Origin: an uncultured Micrococcales bacterium
Lineage (GTDB): Bacteria > Actinomycetota > Actinomycetes > Actinomycetales > Microbacteriaceae
DNA: 64,000 bases
Direction: 5' to 3'
Assembly: GCA_903909605.1 (NCBI GenBank)
Contig: CAIVWH010000024.1
Coordinates: 1-64,000 of the forward strand
Shown here: positions 24,375 to 32,713 of the stretch, piece by piece
Layout of the letters: every line of letters starts with the position of its first letter
Numbering within the stretch: the stretch's first letter is position 1
The notes under the pieces: model-generated
What the model was told of the DNA's origin: nothing
Seen by the model: only the letters and a program-made list of their open reading frames with translations
Databases searched by the model: none
Translations under genes and position numbers: made by a program

Positions 24375-26084
24375 ATGCCCGACCTTTCACACGCGGAGCG
24401 CCATCACTCTTCTAATCGGAATGAGTGGTGGCGCTCTGGCGTTATCTACCAGATTTATCCGCGCTCGTTCTCGGATGCGAATGGCGATGGAATCGGTGAC
24501 CTGGCCGGCATCACCTCGCGACTCGACGCACTCGCAACTCTTGGCGTCGACGCGATTTGGCTTTCACCTTTTTATCGCTCACCGCAGAAAGATGCGGGTT
24601 ACGACGTAAGCGATTACTGCGATGTCGATCCGCTATTCGGTTCGCTGCACGATTTCGACGCGATGCTTTCTCGCGCACACGAACTCGGGCTTCGCGTTTT
24701 GATTGACCTGGTTCCAAACCACACGAGCGATCAACATCTTTGGTTCCAGCGCGCGCTGTCCGCGCATCCGAGTGATGAGGCTCGCGATTTTTATCACTTC
24801 AAGGATGGTCGTGGCGTCGACGGCAATGAACCGCCGAACAATTGGGTTTCGATGTTTGGCGGGCCAGCGTGGACTCGCACCCGCGATGCGCAGGGCAATC
24901 CGGGCCAGTGGTATTTGCACCTGTTCGATTCATCGCAGCCGGATCTGAATTGGGCGAACCCCGCCGTGCAGGCTGAGTTCGAGAAGATTCTGCGCTTCTG
25001 GCTCGACCGCGGAGTCGATGGTTTCCGCGTTGATCAGCCGCACGCGATGGCCAAGGCCGCGGGTCTGCCCGACCATCCAGATGTCGAGCGCGCAGGTGCT
25101 GGCTTCATTGAGGGCGAAGCGTCACCGCCGATGTGGTTTCAAGAAGAGGTGCACCCGATCTTCCGTCGCTGGCGTGAGATCTTGGATGAGTATCCGGGCG
25201 ATCGTGCGATGTGTGGCGAAGCATATGTGTTGCCACTTTCGTTCATGGCCAAGTGGGTTCGCCCAGATGAGTTCCACCAGACTTTCAACTTCAGATTCTT
25301 AGATGCCGGCTGGGATGTCGAGAAGCTTTATTCTGCAATCAACGAATCGTTCGCAGCTTTCGACGGGGTCGGTGCGCCGAGCACCTGGGTGCTTTCAAAC
25401 CACGACGTGATTCGTCACGCATCGCGTTTCGGTGGCGACTATGGTCGCGCAACCGCATCAGATGGCATCGGGCCAAACGATGCGCAACCGGATCGCGCGC
25501 TTGGTCTGGCTCGAGCACGTGCTGCAACTTTGTTCATGCTCGGTCTGCCTGGTGCTTCGTACCTTTATCAAGGTGAAGAACTCGGGCTTCCAGAGCACAC
25601 CACTCTCGCTGGCGAGTTCCGCCAGGACCCAACCTTTGCGCGAACCGGTGGCGCGCGAGTTGGTCGTGACGGTTGTCGCGTTCCGCTTCCTTGGGTTGCT
25701 GGCGATGGCGCGGCAAATGGTTTCAACCAATCGGGCAAGGCATGGTTGCCACAACCTGAGCTCTATCGCGAATACTCGCGCGATCTGCAAACCCAAGACG
25801 AAAACTCGACGCTGCACCTCTACATGAGTGCACTTCGCATTCGTGGCGAACTCGAGCTCGGTTCTGGCTCATTCGATTGGTTGCCGCAGTTCGTGAACGA
25901 TACCGCGCTCGGCTATCGCAATCGCGACATCCTGGTAATTCACAATTTCGGCGACACCGCACTGCACCTGCCGCCGGGTGAGGTCATCCTGCGTTCGCAA
26001 ACAATCAACACGGATGCGCATACAGCGGTCTCGACCACTGACGCAGTTGCCCCGAACGAGACCGTTTGGATTCGCGCCTGCTAA
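24375..26084 (+). CDS. GH13 alpha-glucosidase, copy 2 (tandem paralogue)
   Basis: 569 residues, colinear with copy 1 over the whole length; by eye well over half the residues are identical. Motifs are YPRSFSDANGDGIGDLAG, DLVPNHTSDQH, GFRVDQPHA, MCGEAYV and VLSNHDVIRH. The Asp and Glu catalytic residues are intact, so both copies should be active. Region II differs (VDQPH against IDVAH), which may change specificity. It probably lets the cell handle a second linkage or chain length. It starts 3 bp after copy 1 with no own promoter seen. Confidence 0.93.
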   Translation: MPDLSHAERHHSSNRNEWWRSGVIYQIYPRSFSDANGDGIGDLAGITSRLDALATLGVDAIWLSPFYRSPQKDAGYDVSDYCDVDPLFGSLHDFDAMLSRAHELGLRVLIDLVPNHTSDQHLWFQRALSAHPSDEARDFYHFKDGRGVDGNEPPNNWVSMFGGPAWTRTRDAQGNPGQWYLHLFDSSQPDLNWANPAVQAEFEKILRFWLDRGVDGFRVDQPHAMAKAAGLPDHPDVERAGAGFIEGEASPPMWFQEEVHPIFRRWREILDEYPGDRAMCGEAYVLPLSFMAKWVRPDEFHQTFNFRFLDAGWDVEKLYSAINESFAAFDGVGAPSTWVLSNHDVIRHASRFGGDYGRATASDGIGPNDAQPDRALGLARARAATLFMLGLPGASYLYQGEELGLPEHTTLAGEFRQDPTFARTGGARVGRDGCRVPLPWVAGDGAANGFNQSGKAWLPQPELYREYSRDLQTQDENSTLHLYMSALRIRGELELGSGSFDWLPQFVNDTALGYRNRDILVIHNFGDTALHLPPGEVILRSQTINTDAHTAVSTTDAVAPNETVWIRAC

Positions 26085-26090
26085 TTGGGT

Positions 26091-26119
26091 TTGGCTAAGG
26101 CCACCAATTCGGCTAATCT
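26091..26119 (+). promoter_or_regulatory. tRNA-Tyr promoter
   Basis: TTGGCT (26091-26096), 17-nt spacer, TAATCT (26114-26119), 29 nt before the tRNA 5' end: a well-spaced housekeeping promoter. Confidence 0.7.
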
Positions 26120-26148
26120 AGACAGGTTGTTTGCCTCGGCAAGCACTC

Positions 26149-26230
26149 GGCTAGTTACCCAAGCGGCCAAAGGGATCTGACTGTAAATCAGCCGTCTCAG
26201 ACTTCGGGGGTTCGAATCCCTCACTAGCCA
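26149..26230 (+). tRNA. tRNA-Tyr (GTA anticodon)
   Basis: 82 nt class II tRNA with a long variable arm. The acceptor is GGCTAGT/ACTAGCC with discriminator A. The anticodon loop is CTGTAAA (GTA). CCA is not encoded. Confidence 0.96.
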
Positions 26231-26232
26231 CG

Positions 26233-26266
26233 AAACCCCAGCCCTCCACGGCTGGGGTTTTATTTT
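26233..26266 (+). terminator. Intrinsic terminator after tRNA-Tyr
   Basis: Arms AAACCCCAGCC (26233-26243) and GGCTGGGGTTT (26250-26260) with a 6-nt loop, followed by TATTTTT. Strong. Confidence 0.93.
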
Positions 26267-26382
26267 TCAAATCGCTTAAGGCTCCCGAACAGTTGCCCTA
26301 AGGCCCTTGCACCAGGCGGTCTCGCCCAGCGAATGCGATAACTTCGCATCCGCCTTGGGCTCGGGGTTTTCACTTAAACCGC

Positions 26383-26422
26383 TAGTCTGACCCTTGGCTC
26401 GGCGACCGACGCCGAGACCAAG
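26383..26422 (+). promoter_or_regulatory. satP promoter and 5'-leader hairpin
   Basis: TAGTCT (26383-26388) is a likely -10. Immediately after it, CTTGGCTCGGCG (26393-26404) pairs with CGCCGAGACCAAG (26410-26422), giving 12 bp with one bulged A around loop ACCGA. The mRNA would begin at or inside this stem, which ends 6 nt before the AAAGGAG ribosome site (26429-26435). Confidence 0.6.
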
Positions 26423-26444
26423 TAACACAAAGGAGTGTTATCGG

Positions 26445-27029
26445 ATGAGTTCAAACTCAACAAACGTGGCCCCTGGCCACTCAATCGCAGACCCAGGAGT
26501 TCTAGGTCTCGCGGGCTTCGCACTGACCACTTTCGTGCTGAGCCTTCACAACTCAGGCATCGTGCCATCGGCCGTTTTCGCGGTTCTTGGCTTGGCCCTG
26601 TTCTACGGTGGCATCGCCCAGTTGCTTGCCGGAATGTGGGAATTCGTCAAGGGCAACACCTTCGGCGCTCTCGCCTTCACCTCATACGGCGCCTTCTGGA
26701 TGTCGTTCTGGTACCTGGTTAGCTCGGGCGCAGTCAAGGAAGCCGGAAGCGCCGGCGTCGGCGCCTTCCTTTTGGCCTGGACCATCTTCACCGCATACAT
26801 GACCCTGGCTGCCTTCAAGGGCAGCCGCGTTGTGTTGCTGGTGTTCGTGGCCCTGCTGATCACCTTCGTGCTTCTCACCCTCGGCGCCTTCAACGGCGAT
26901 GCCGCAGGTGCTGGCATGACTCAGATCGGTGGCTACTTCGGTCTGCTCACCGCTGCACTTGCCTGGTATGGCTCTGCCGCTGGCGTGGTCAACTCGACCT
27001 GGAAGCGCAACGTTCTGCCTCTGGGCTAA
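26445..27029 (+). CDS. Acetate/succinate permease of the GPR1/FUN34/YaaH (SatP) family
   Basis: 194 residues with six membrane segments. The family signature near the start of helix 1 appears as ADPGVLGLAGFA (about 15-26), a variant of NPAPLGL. The family imports acetate, and in E. coli also succinate, with protons. ATG 26445 is chosen because AAAGGAG lies 9 nt upstream; the frame extends to 26394 but that segment is the leader hairpin. It is a single-gene unit with a leader hairpin and a following terminator. Confidence 0.9.
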   Translation: MSSNSTNVAPGHSIADPGVLGLAGFALTTFVLSLHNSGIVPSAVFAVLGLALFYGGIAQLLAGMWEFVKGNTFGALAFTSYGAFWMSFWYLVSSGAVKEAGSAGVGAFLLAWTIFTAYMTLAAFKGSRVVLLVFVALLITFVLLTLGAFNGDAAGAGMTQIGGYFGLLTAALAWYGSAAGVVNSTWKRNVLPLG

Positions 27030-27041
27030 TTGCTCGAATCG

Positions 27042-27076
27042 GAAGCCCCGTCACTGAAAGGTGGCGGGGCTTCTGC
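27042..27076 (+). terminator. Terminator after the acetate permease
   Basis: Arms GAAGCCCCGTCAC (27042-27054) and GTGGCGGGGCTTC (27061-27073) pair over 13 bp with one G-T around a 6-nt loop. The tail is only weakly T-rich. Confidence 0.75.
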
Positions 27077-27089
27077 ATTTTGCTCTGAC

Positions 27090-27095
27090 TAAACT
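27090..27095 (+). promoter_or_regulatory. Leaderless -10 (TAAACT) for yajQ
   Basis: TAAACT is 6 nt before ATG 27102, with no ribosome site. Confidence 0.6.
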
Positions 27096-27101
27096 TGCCG
27101 C

Positions 27102-27590
27102 ATGGCTGATTCATCATTCGACATCGTAAGCAAAGTTGACAAGCAAGAGGCGGCTAACGCTCTCACTCAGGCGCAGAAGGAAATCGAGCAACGCTACGAC
27201 TTCAAGGGCGTAGGCGCGAGCGTCGAGTGGTCTGGCGAAAAAGTTCTCATGAAGGCCGCAAGCGAAGATCGCGTTCTCGCAGTGCTCGACGTCTTTCAGT
27301 CGAAGCTGGTCAAGCGCGGCATCTCGCTGAAGAGCCTCGACGCCGGCAAGCCATTCGCATCTGGCAAGGAATACCGAATCGAAGCCAGCCTCAAGCAGGG
27401 CATCGAACAGGATGCAGCCAAGAAGATTTCCAAGATCATCCGTGAAGAAGGCCCCAAGAGCGTGAAGGCTCAGATTCAGGGTGACGAACTTCGCGTGACC
27501 AGCAAGAGCCGCGACGACCTGCAAGAGGTCATGTCGCTGCTGAAGGGCAAAGACCTCGAGGTCGATTTGCAGTTCACTAACTACCGCTAG
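27102..27590 (+). CDS. YajQ-family nucleotide-binding protein
   Basis: 162 residues, full-length UPF0234/YajQ family with two ferredoxin-like halves. It opens MADSSFDIVSKVDKQE and contains EIEQRYDFKG and the ending VDLQFTNYR, all family hallmarks. Some members bind cyclic di-GMP and act on gene expression. Whether this actinobacterial protein does so is unknown. It is a monocistronic unit with a leaderless start and its own terminator. Confidence 0.95.
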   Translation: MADSSFDIVSKVDKQEAANALTQAQKEIEQRYDFKGVGASVEWSGEKVLMKAASEDRVLAVLDVFQSKLVKRGISLKSLDAGKPFASGKEYRIEASLKQGIEQDAAKKISKIIREEGPKSVKAQIQGDELRVTSKSRDDLQEVMSLLKGKDLEVDLQFTNYR

Positions 27591-27609
27591 ACAAAAGGTT
27601 TAGTTAAAG

Positions 27610-27638
27610 CGCTGGGATGCACATCCCGGCGGTTTTTT
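27610..27638 (+). terminator. Terminator after yajQ
   Basis: Arms CGCTGGGA (27610-27617) and TCCCGGCG (27624-27631), then TTTTTT (27633-27638). It ends one base before the stop codon of the convergent MFS gene. Confidence 0.9.
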
Positions 27639-28901
27639 CTATTCGAGTTCTGTGACCTCAAGTGGTCCGGTCATCGGAAATGCGGTCAGCATTTCGTCTT
27701 CATTGCGCTTGGCTCGTGCGACCACGAAGGCGCTGATGATGCCGGCGACGAACAGCGTGATGACCGGGAAGATAAAGGCGAGCTGCATGCTCTGCTGCGC
27801 GAGCGCACCTATCAGGGTCTTTGCACTCAAGATCACGAAGGTGTTGATCATGCTCATGCGCGAGAGCGCTTGCGCCGTGGTGAGCCCGGCGACGTTGCCA
27901 GCCGCGGTGAAGAAGCTTGGCACCATCGGGCCAACGCCAAGGCCGGCAATGCCGAAGAAAGCCGTGGCAACCGCCAGGCCGAGCACTGGGTTCACACCGG
28001 TGAGCAGTGGGCCAAGAAACGTGCCGAGCAGCAGCATCACAGAACCAGCGATGCCGCCCCACTTAGACATCTGCGAGATGTGGAAGCGCTTGGTGACCGG
28101 GCCAATTGAGAGTCGAGCGATGATCATCGCGACCGTGAAGACCGTATAGGGAATTGCGCTGACGCCTGCGCTGGTCAGCAGCGCGCGCTTTGCGAATACT
28201 GAAGACCAGTCGATCATCACGAGCTCAGGCCAGACGCCCGAGAACAGGCCCGCTGTTAGCAACCAAATGAACGCAGGGGTCTTCAGCCAAGAAACTTTCC
28301 TGGCGCGAGCTGCTTCGTTCTGGTGACCGTCATTCGCGGCATCGAGCAGTTGACCACCAGCGAGCTGGAAGCTCACGAGACAGATCGCGGCAACGAGTGA
28401 AATCTGCAGAGTCATCGGCAAGAACGTTGTGAGCACACCGGCGATTGCTGCCGAAGATGCGGCGCCAACACTCCAAGCCGCGTGCATTCCACCGACGATG
28501 GTTCGCTTCATTTTCTTTTGCAGCATCACAGATGATGCGTTGATCGAAATATTGAAAGCGCTGAACGCCATGGTCTGCAGCACCTGAGCCGCAGAGAACG
28601 CAACCCAGCTGTGCGACCAGGGGATGAAGAACATTGCAATCACGCCGAGCGAACCAGCAACGCGAATCACTCGACGGGTGCCGTAATGCGCAACCAGTCG
28701 ATGCGTGAACGTCAGTGGAATCAGCGCACCCAAACCGGTCAATCCGAGAATTGAACCCCACTGGATGAAGTTGACGCCAATTTGGTCAATCAGTTGCGGA
28801 ATCAGCGGCACGAATGCCGTAGCCGCAAAACCCTGAACGAAATACATCAGGACAAGGGCGATCTGCGCCCTGCGTGCTTTTTCCTGAGTGAATTTGCTCA
28901 C
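27639..28901 (-). CDS. Major facilitator superfamily transporter (drug-efflux-like)
   Basis: 420 residues with about twelve membrane segments. The loop 2-3 motif is degenerate (HRLVAHYGTRRVIRV). The fold resembles multidrug-resistance MFS proteins of Gram-positives, but no substrate can be named. It begins with GTG 28901, 24 bp after the ferredoxin-reductase stop. CAGAAT 6 nt upstream may be a weak leaderless -10, otherwise it is translated from an upstream transcript without a clear ribosome site. Confidence 0.88.
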   Translation of the reverse strand: MSKFTQEKARRAQIALVLMYFVQGFAATAFVPLIPQLIDQIGVNFIQWGSILGLTGLGALIPLTFTHRLVAHYGTRRVIRVAGSLGVIAMFFIPWSHSWVAFSAAQVLQTMAFSAFNISINASSVMLQKKMKRTIVGGMHAAWSVGAASSAAIAGVLTTFLPMTLQISLVAAICLVSFQLAGGQLLDAANDGHQNEAARARKVSWLKTPAFIWLLTAGLFSGVWPELVMIDWSSVFAKRALLTSAGVSAIPYTVFTVAMIIARLSIGPVTKRFHISQMSKWGGIAGSVMLLLGTFLGPLLTGVNPVLGLAVATAFFGIAGLGVGPMVPSFFTAAGNVAGLTTAQALSRMSMINTFVILSAKTLIGALAQQSMQLAFIFPVITLFVAGIISAFVVARAKRNEDEMLTAFPMTGPLEVTELE

Positions 28902-28925
28902 GATGTAATTCTGTGACCGTTTGGG

Positions 28926-30281
28926 TTAGCCGCGACCAAGCAAACGCTTGATCTCTTCGCGGTCGAAAAGCTTTACTCGCTCGCGACCCTGCTCGGCACC
29001 GCGGCCCATCTCTTCGTGGTCGAGCTTGAGCCAATCGGCCCAGGTCACGAACTCGACACCCTTGCCCTCGAGCAACGTCACAATGGCCTCTTCGTCTGGC
29101 TGATCTGGGTTCCACCAGGTGGCCTTGTCGGCAATCAGGTTGCCGATGGTCTCGAGCGCATCGCTCTTGGTGTGGCCGATCAGGCCGACCGGGCCGCGCT
29201 TGATCCAGCCTGTGGCGTAAACCCCCGGGATGCCCGACCCAGCCTCATCGAGCACCCGGCCACCGGCGTTGGTGATCACGCCTGCCTTGTCGTCAAAGGG
29301 AATGCCTTCTAGCGGGCTGCCGAAGTAGCCGACAGCGCGGTAGACGGCCTGAACCGGGAAGTCGCGGAATTCGCCGGTTGGGCGAACGTTGCCGGTGCCG
29401 TCGAGCTCGGTGCGCTCGACTCGGAAGGCAACGACCTTGCCGTTCTCGCCGATGATTTCGGCCGGCTGGCTGAAGAAGTGCAGGTGCAGGCGACGACTGG
29501 CCCCGGTGGGCTCTTGGCCGCGCAAGCCCTCAAGGGTGTTGACCATGACGCGAGTTTGGTTGTTGCTCTCGATCTGGGCGTTCGAGCCTTCGTCGTAAAC
29601 GAAGTCCTCCTCGTAAACGATTGTGTCGACGCCCTCGACGTGCACGGCCTCGCGCAACTCGAGCGGCGAGAACTTAACCTGCGCTGGCCCACGACGACCG
29701 AAAACGTGAACGTCGGTGACCGGCGAACTCTTGAGGCCCTCATAGACATGACCGGGGATGTCGGTGCTGAGCATCAGGTCGGCAGGTTTCACCAACACAC
29801 GCGCAACATCGAGTGCAACGTTTCCGTTTCCGATGACGGCAATCTCTTTGGCGTTTAGCGGCCAAGTGCGCGCAACATCAGGATGCGCGTCATACCAGTT
29901 AACAAATTCGGCGGCGCCGTATGAGCCATCGAGATCGATTCCTGGGATGTTTAACTGCGCATCGCGAATCGCACCCGTTGCAAAAATAACTGCGTTGTAG
30001 TGTCGCTTCAAGTCGTCGAGCGTAATGTCACTGCCAAATTTCACGTTTCCGAAAAAGCGAATGTCGCCGCGGTCTAGCACCTCGAATAGCGCGCGAATGA
30101 TTCCCTTGATGCGCGGGTGGTCGGGTGCTACGCCGTAGCGAACCAAACCGTATGGCGCGGGAAGCAAATCGAATAGGTCGATAGAAACATCGAAGTCGCG
30201 AAGCTCAGATTTGATTAGCAAGTCGGCAGCGTAGATTCCCGCCGGTCCGGCTCCAACAATTGCGAGTCTGAGTTTCGACAT
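28926..30281 (-). CDS. NADPH:ferredoxin/adrenodoxin-type reductase (FprA-like)
   Basis: 451 residues, close to Mycobacterium FprA (456). The N-terminal FAD motif is VGAGPAGIYAADLL (~9-22). The NADP-binding VIGNGNVALDVARVL is at about 150, and the C-terminal ATGWIKRGPVGLIGH is family-specific. It passes electrons from NADPH to ferredoxin in the cytosol. It lies 18 bp after the polyprenyl synthase, so an operon menG-polyprenyl synthase-fprA is likely, linking quinone side-chain and redox genes. Confidence 0.93.
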   Translation of the reverse strand: MSKLRLAIVGAGPAGIYAADLLIKSELRDFDVSIDLFDLLPAPYGLVRYGVAPDHPRIKGIIRALFEVLDRGDIRFFGNVKFGSDITLDDLKRHYNAVIFATGAIRDAQLNIPGIDLDGSYGAAEFVNWYDAHPDVARTWPLNAKEIAVIGNGNVALDVARVLVKPADLMLSTDIPGHVYEGLKSSPVTDVHVFGRRGPAQVKFSPLELREAVHVEGVDTIVYEEDFVYDEGSNAQIESNNQTRVMVNTLEGLRGQEPTGASRRLHLHFFSQPAEIIGENGKVVAFRVERTELDGTGNVRPTGEFRDFPVQAVYRAVGYFGSPLEGIPFDDKAGVITNAGGRVLDEAGSGIPGVYATGWIKRGPVGLIGHTKSDALETIGNLIADKATWWNPDQPDEEAIVTLLEGKGVEFVTWADWLKLDHEEMGRGAEQGRERVKLFDREEIKRLLGRG

Positions 30282-30299
30282 CCTGTTTACTTTCGGTCT

Positions 30300-31298
30300 T
30301 TAGTTGTCGCGCTCGACAACTTTTTCGGCAAAGTGAATCAGCGCGCGCTTGGTTGGCGAGTCTGGCAAAACATCGAGCGCGGCCATTGCCTCGCGGCCCC
30401 AGCGCTGGGCCTCGGCAAAGGCAAGTTCGGCAACCGGGTGCTCGCGCAGTGCCTTAACGACATCGGCAAGCTCGGCATCTGAGGTTAGGTCGCCGTCGAT
30501 TCGGGCAACCAGAGCCGCGGCGCTCGGGTCGGTGGCGGCCTGCTTGCGCAGCAGCAGCACCGGCATGGTTGGCACGTGGGCACGCAGGTCGGTGCCGGGG
30601 GTCTTGCCAGATGGGCCGGCCTCCGAGATGTCGATGACGTCGTCGATCAGCTGGAAGGCAACGCCGACTTTTTCGCCAAACTCGGCCAGGGCGTGCTGCT
30701 GTTCAAGGCTGGCCCCGGCAATCTGGGCGCCAAGCACGGCACTGGTGGCAATCAGCGAGCCGGTCTTGTCTGCAAGCACCGAAATGTAGTGGTCAAGGGC
30801 ATGCTCGGCCGAAGGCACAACAGACTCGTTTAGCTGCCCGATGCAAAGGCGCTCGAAGGTGGCCGCCTGCAAACGAATTGCGTCGATGCCCAATTCAACC
30901 GACAACTTGGATGCACGTGCCAGCAGCAAATCGCCAATCAGGATTGCGCGCGAGTTGCCGTAGACGTGTTGCGCGGTTGCGACTCCGCGTCGAGTTGGCG
31001 CATCATCCATGACATCATCGTGGTAAAGAGTTGCGAGGTGCGTGAGTTCGACAACCGTTGCGGCTTCGAGAACTCGACGGTCGACACCGCTGCCGAGTCG
31101 GGAGGCGAGCAAAATCAAAACCGGACGAACGCGCTTGCCACCGGCTGCCAGCAGGTGACGCGCCGCCTCTTGCTGAACCGGATCGACGTGTGCGGTTGCC
31201 TCGAGCAGCATCGCTTCAATCTTTTCGAGGTCGCTCTCTAGTTCATTCAGCAATTCGCGATCAGCGAAGCGCTTAAGTTGTGAAGGCAGTGAAGCCAT
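30300..31298 (-). CDS. Polyprenyl diphosphate synthase (menaquinone side chain)
   Basis: 332 residues, trans-isoprenyl synthase fold. The first aspartate-rich motif is YHDDVMDDAPTRRG and the second LIDDVIDISEAG. These enzymes extend allylic diphosphates with isopentenyl units. Lack of bulky residues just before the first motif fits a long product. Placement directly after menG (one-base overlap, TAATG) argues for making the prenyl tail that MenA attaches. Exact chain length (hepta- to decaprenyl) cannot be read off. Confidence 0.93.
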   Translation of the reverse strand: MASLPSQLKRFADRELLNELESDLEKIEAMLLEATAHVDPVQQEAARHLLAAGGKRVRPVLILLASRLGSGVDRRVLEAATVVELTHLATLYHDDVMDDAPTRRGVATAQHVYGNSRAILIGDLLLARASKLSVELGIDAIRLQAATFERLCIGQLNESVVPSAEHALDHYISVLADKTGSLIATSAVLGAQIAGASLEQQHALAEFGEKVGVAFQLIDDVIDISEAGPSGKTPGTDLRAHVPTMPVLLLRKQAATDPSAAALVARIDGDLTSDAELADVVKALREHPVAELAFAEAQRWGREAMAALDVLPDSPTKRALIHFAEKVVERDN

Positions 31299-31993
31299 TA
31301 GTTTCCTGCCTTGAATCCGATATGAATTGCGACGATGCCAAACGAAAGGTTTTTGTAACTGACTCGCTCAAAACCCGCATCGCGAATCAGGGTCGCGAGT
31401 GCTTGTTGGTTTGGCCAAGCCTCGATGCTCTCACCGAGGTAGTCGTATGCGATTGGGTTCACGCTCGCCATCTTCGCCACAATCGGCATCGCGACCTTCA
31501 GATAAAACTTGTAGAACGGGCGAAGCAGCGGGGTGACTTTCGAGAACTCGCAGATCACGATGCGGCCGCCTGGCTTGGTGACTCGATACATTTCGCGCAG
31601 CGCCTTAGGCACATCGACCACGTTGCGCAGGCCGAACGAAATAGTGGTGGCGTGAAATTCGCCATCCTTGAACGGCAGTTTGGTGGCATCGGCGAAGACA
31701 AATTCGAGTTGCGGGTGGCGCTTTCGCCCCTCGGCAAGCATGCCCTCAGAGAAGTCGCTGGCAACAACCCGCACGCCTGGCTTCAAAAACGAAACCGATG
31801 AGGTTCCGGTGCCGGCAGCCAAATCTAGGATGCTCTGCCCCGACTCTGCGGCCACCGCGGCCCGCACCTTGGTGCGCCACAGTCGGTCTTGGCCGAAAGA
31901 CAGCAGGTCGTTGGTGCGGTCATAGGTTGGGGCGACGGCATCGAACATTGCGGCAACATCGTTCGGTTGCTTGTTCAAGTCGGCTTTGCTCAC
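31298..31993 (-). CDS. menG: Demethylmenaquinone methyltransferase
   Basis: 231 residues, UbiE/MenG family. It includes the SAM-binding VDVAAGTGTSS-like segment LDLAAGTGTSSVSFL (~58-72), family motif YDRTNDLLSFGQDRLWR (~24-40) and ISFGLRNVVD. It methylates demethylmenaquinone, the last step of menaquinone synthesis. GTG 31993 stands 6 nt after TAGACT (leaderless). It is the first gene of an operon with the polyprenyl synthase. Confidence 0.95.
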   Translation of the reverse strand: MSKADLNKQPNDVAAMFDAVAPTYDRTNDLLSFGQDRLWRTKVRAAVAAESGQSILDLAAGTGTSSVSFLKPGVRVVASDFSEGMLAEGRKRHPQLEFVFADATKLPFKDGEFHATTISFGLRNVVDVPKALREMYRVTKPGGRIVICEFSKVTPLLRPFYKFYLKVAMPIVAKMASVNPIAYDYLGESIEAWPNQQALATLIRDAGFERVSYKNLSFGIVAIHIGFKAGN

Positions 31994-31999
31994 TGAGCA

Positions 32000-32005
32000 A
32001 GTCTA
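32000..32005 (-). promoter_or_regulatory. Leaderless -10 (TAGACT) for menG
   Basis: Minus-strand TAGACT, then TGCTCA, then GTG 31993. Confidence 0.6.
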
Positions 32006-32017
32006 ACTTGCGGTGTT

Positions 32018-32605
32018 TTAGTGGTTTTCGGCGCTGTGCCGACGACGCTGAACCAGCAATGCACCAAACAGCGCGATGGCTCCAACCCCCATGAGGCCGA
32101 GACCCAAGCTTGCTGCTTGAAAGAACTTGTCTGCGGGAGTCTTGCCGGTTACCTCATTGAGGTTTGGGTTGATTGGCGGGTTTGCAGCCGGATCGATCTG
32201 GGTCGCATTCTTCAGCCCGGTGTTGCTCTGAGCCGGCAGGTTAGTTGAACCCGAATTGTGGACCGGCCCTCCCGAGTGGTTTGAACCCTTAACAACCAGC
32301 GGCGGCAGAAAAACCTTGTCTACATCGTTGCCGTATTTGTCTTTGATCTCTTGGTGATGGTCGGCATCTCCATCATCGGGTGCGCCGGTTGGTCGAATTG
32401 CCCGATTGGGAACCACGCCGACCTGGTGGCCGGGCATCGAGTCATCCGAGCCTTTGAAGCTTGGCGATGCGCTTGGGTTCGGGCGGTCATCGGCGAAGGC
32501 TGGGGTGTTTGCCAGGACAATGCTGAGGGCAAAGGCTGCACAGGCTGCAGCAAGCGCGATCGAAAGCACCGGCGACGACGCCATACGCCCGAACTGCTTT
32601 GCCAC
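32018..32605 (-). CDS. Secreted/anchored protein with C-terminal membrane segment, function unknown
   Basis: 195 residues. The signal peptide (residues ~10-39) has probable cleavage at AFA-DD. A Pro/Asn/Ser-rich disordered middle is followed by a single C-terminal helix (about 165-185) and the basic tail QRRRHSAENH. The layout imitates a sortase substrate, but no LPxTG-type motif precedes the helix. GTG 32605 follows GAGGAAGG. No family recognised. It sits between menG and the divergent menF and could be transcribed into menG. Confidence 0.75.
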   Translation of the reverse strand: MAKQFGRMASSPVLSIALAAACAAFALSIVLANTPAFADDRPNPSASPSFKGSDDSMPGHQVGVVPNRAIRPTGAPDDGDADHHQEIKDKYGNDVDKVFLPPLVVKGSNHSGGPVHNSGSTNLPAQSNTGLKNATQIDPAANPPINPNLNEVTGKTPADKFFQAASLGLGLMGVGAIALFGALLVQRRRHSAENH

Positions 32606-32713
32606 GATTGCCTTCCTCAGAATTAGGATTTCAGAAGCAAGTTTAACTTTTGAGCTTGGTCGGCAAAACTGCCTTCCGGCATCTCACAGACAACGTTCAG
32701 TAAGGGTGTTCGC

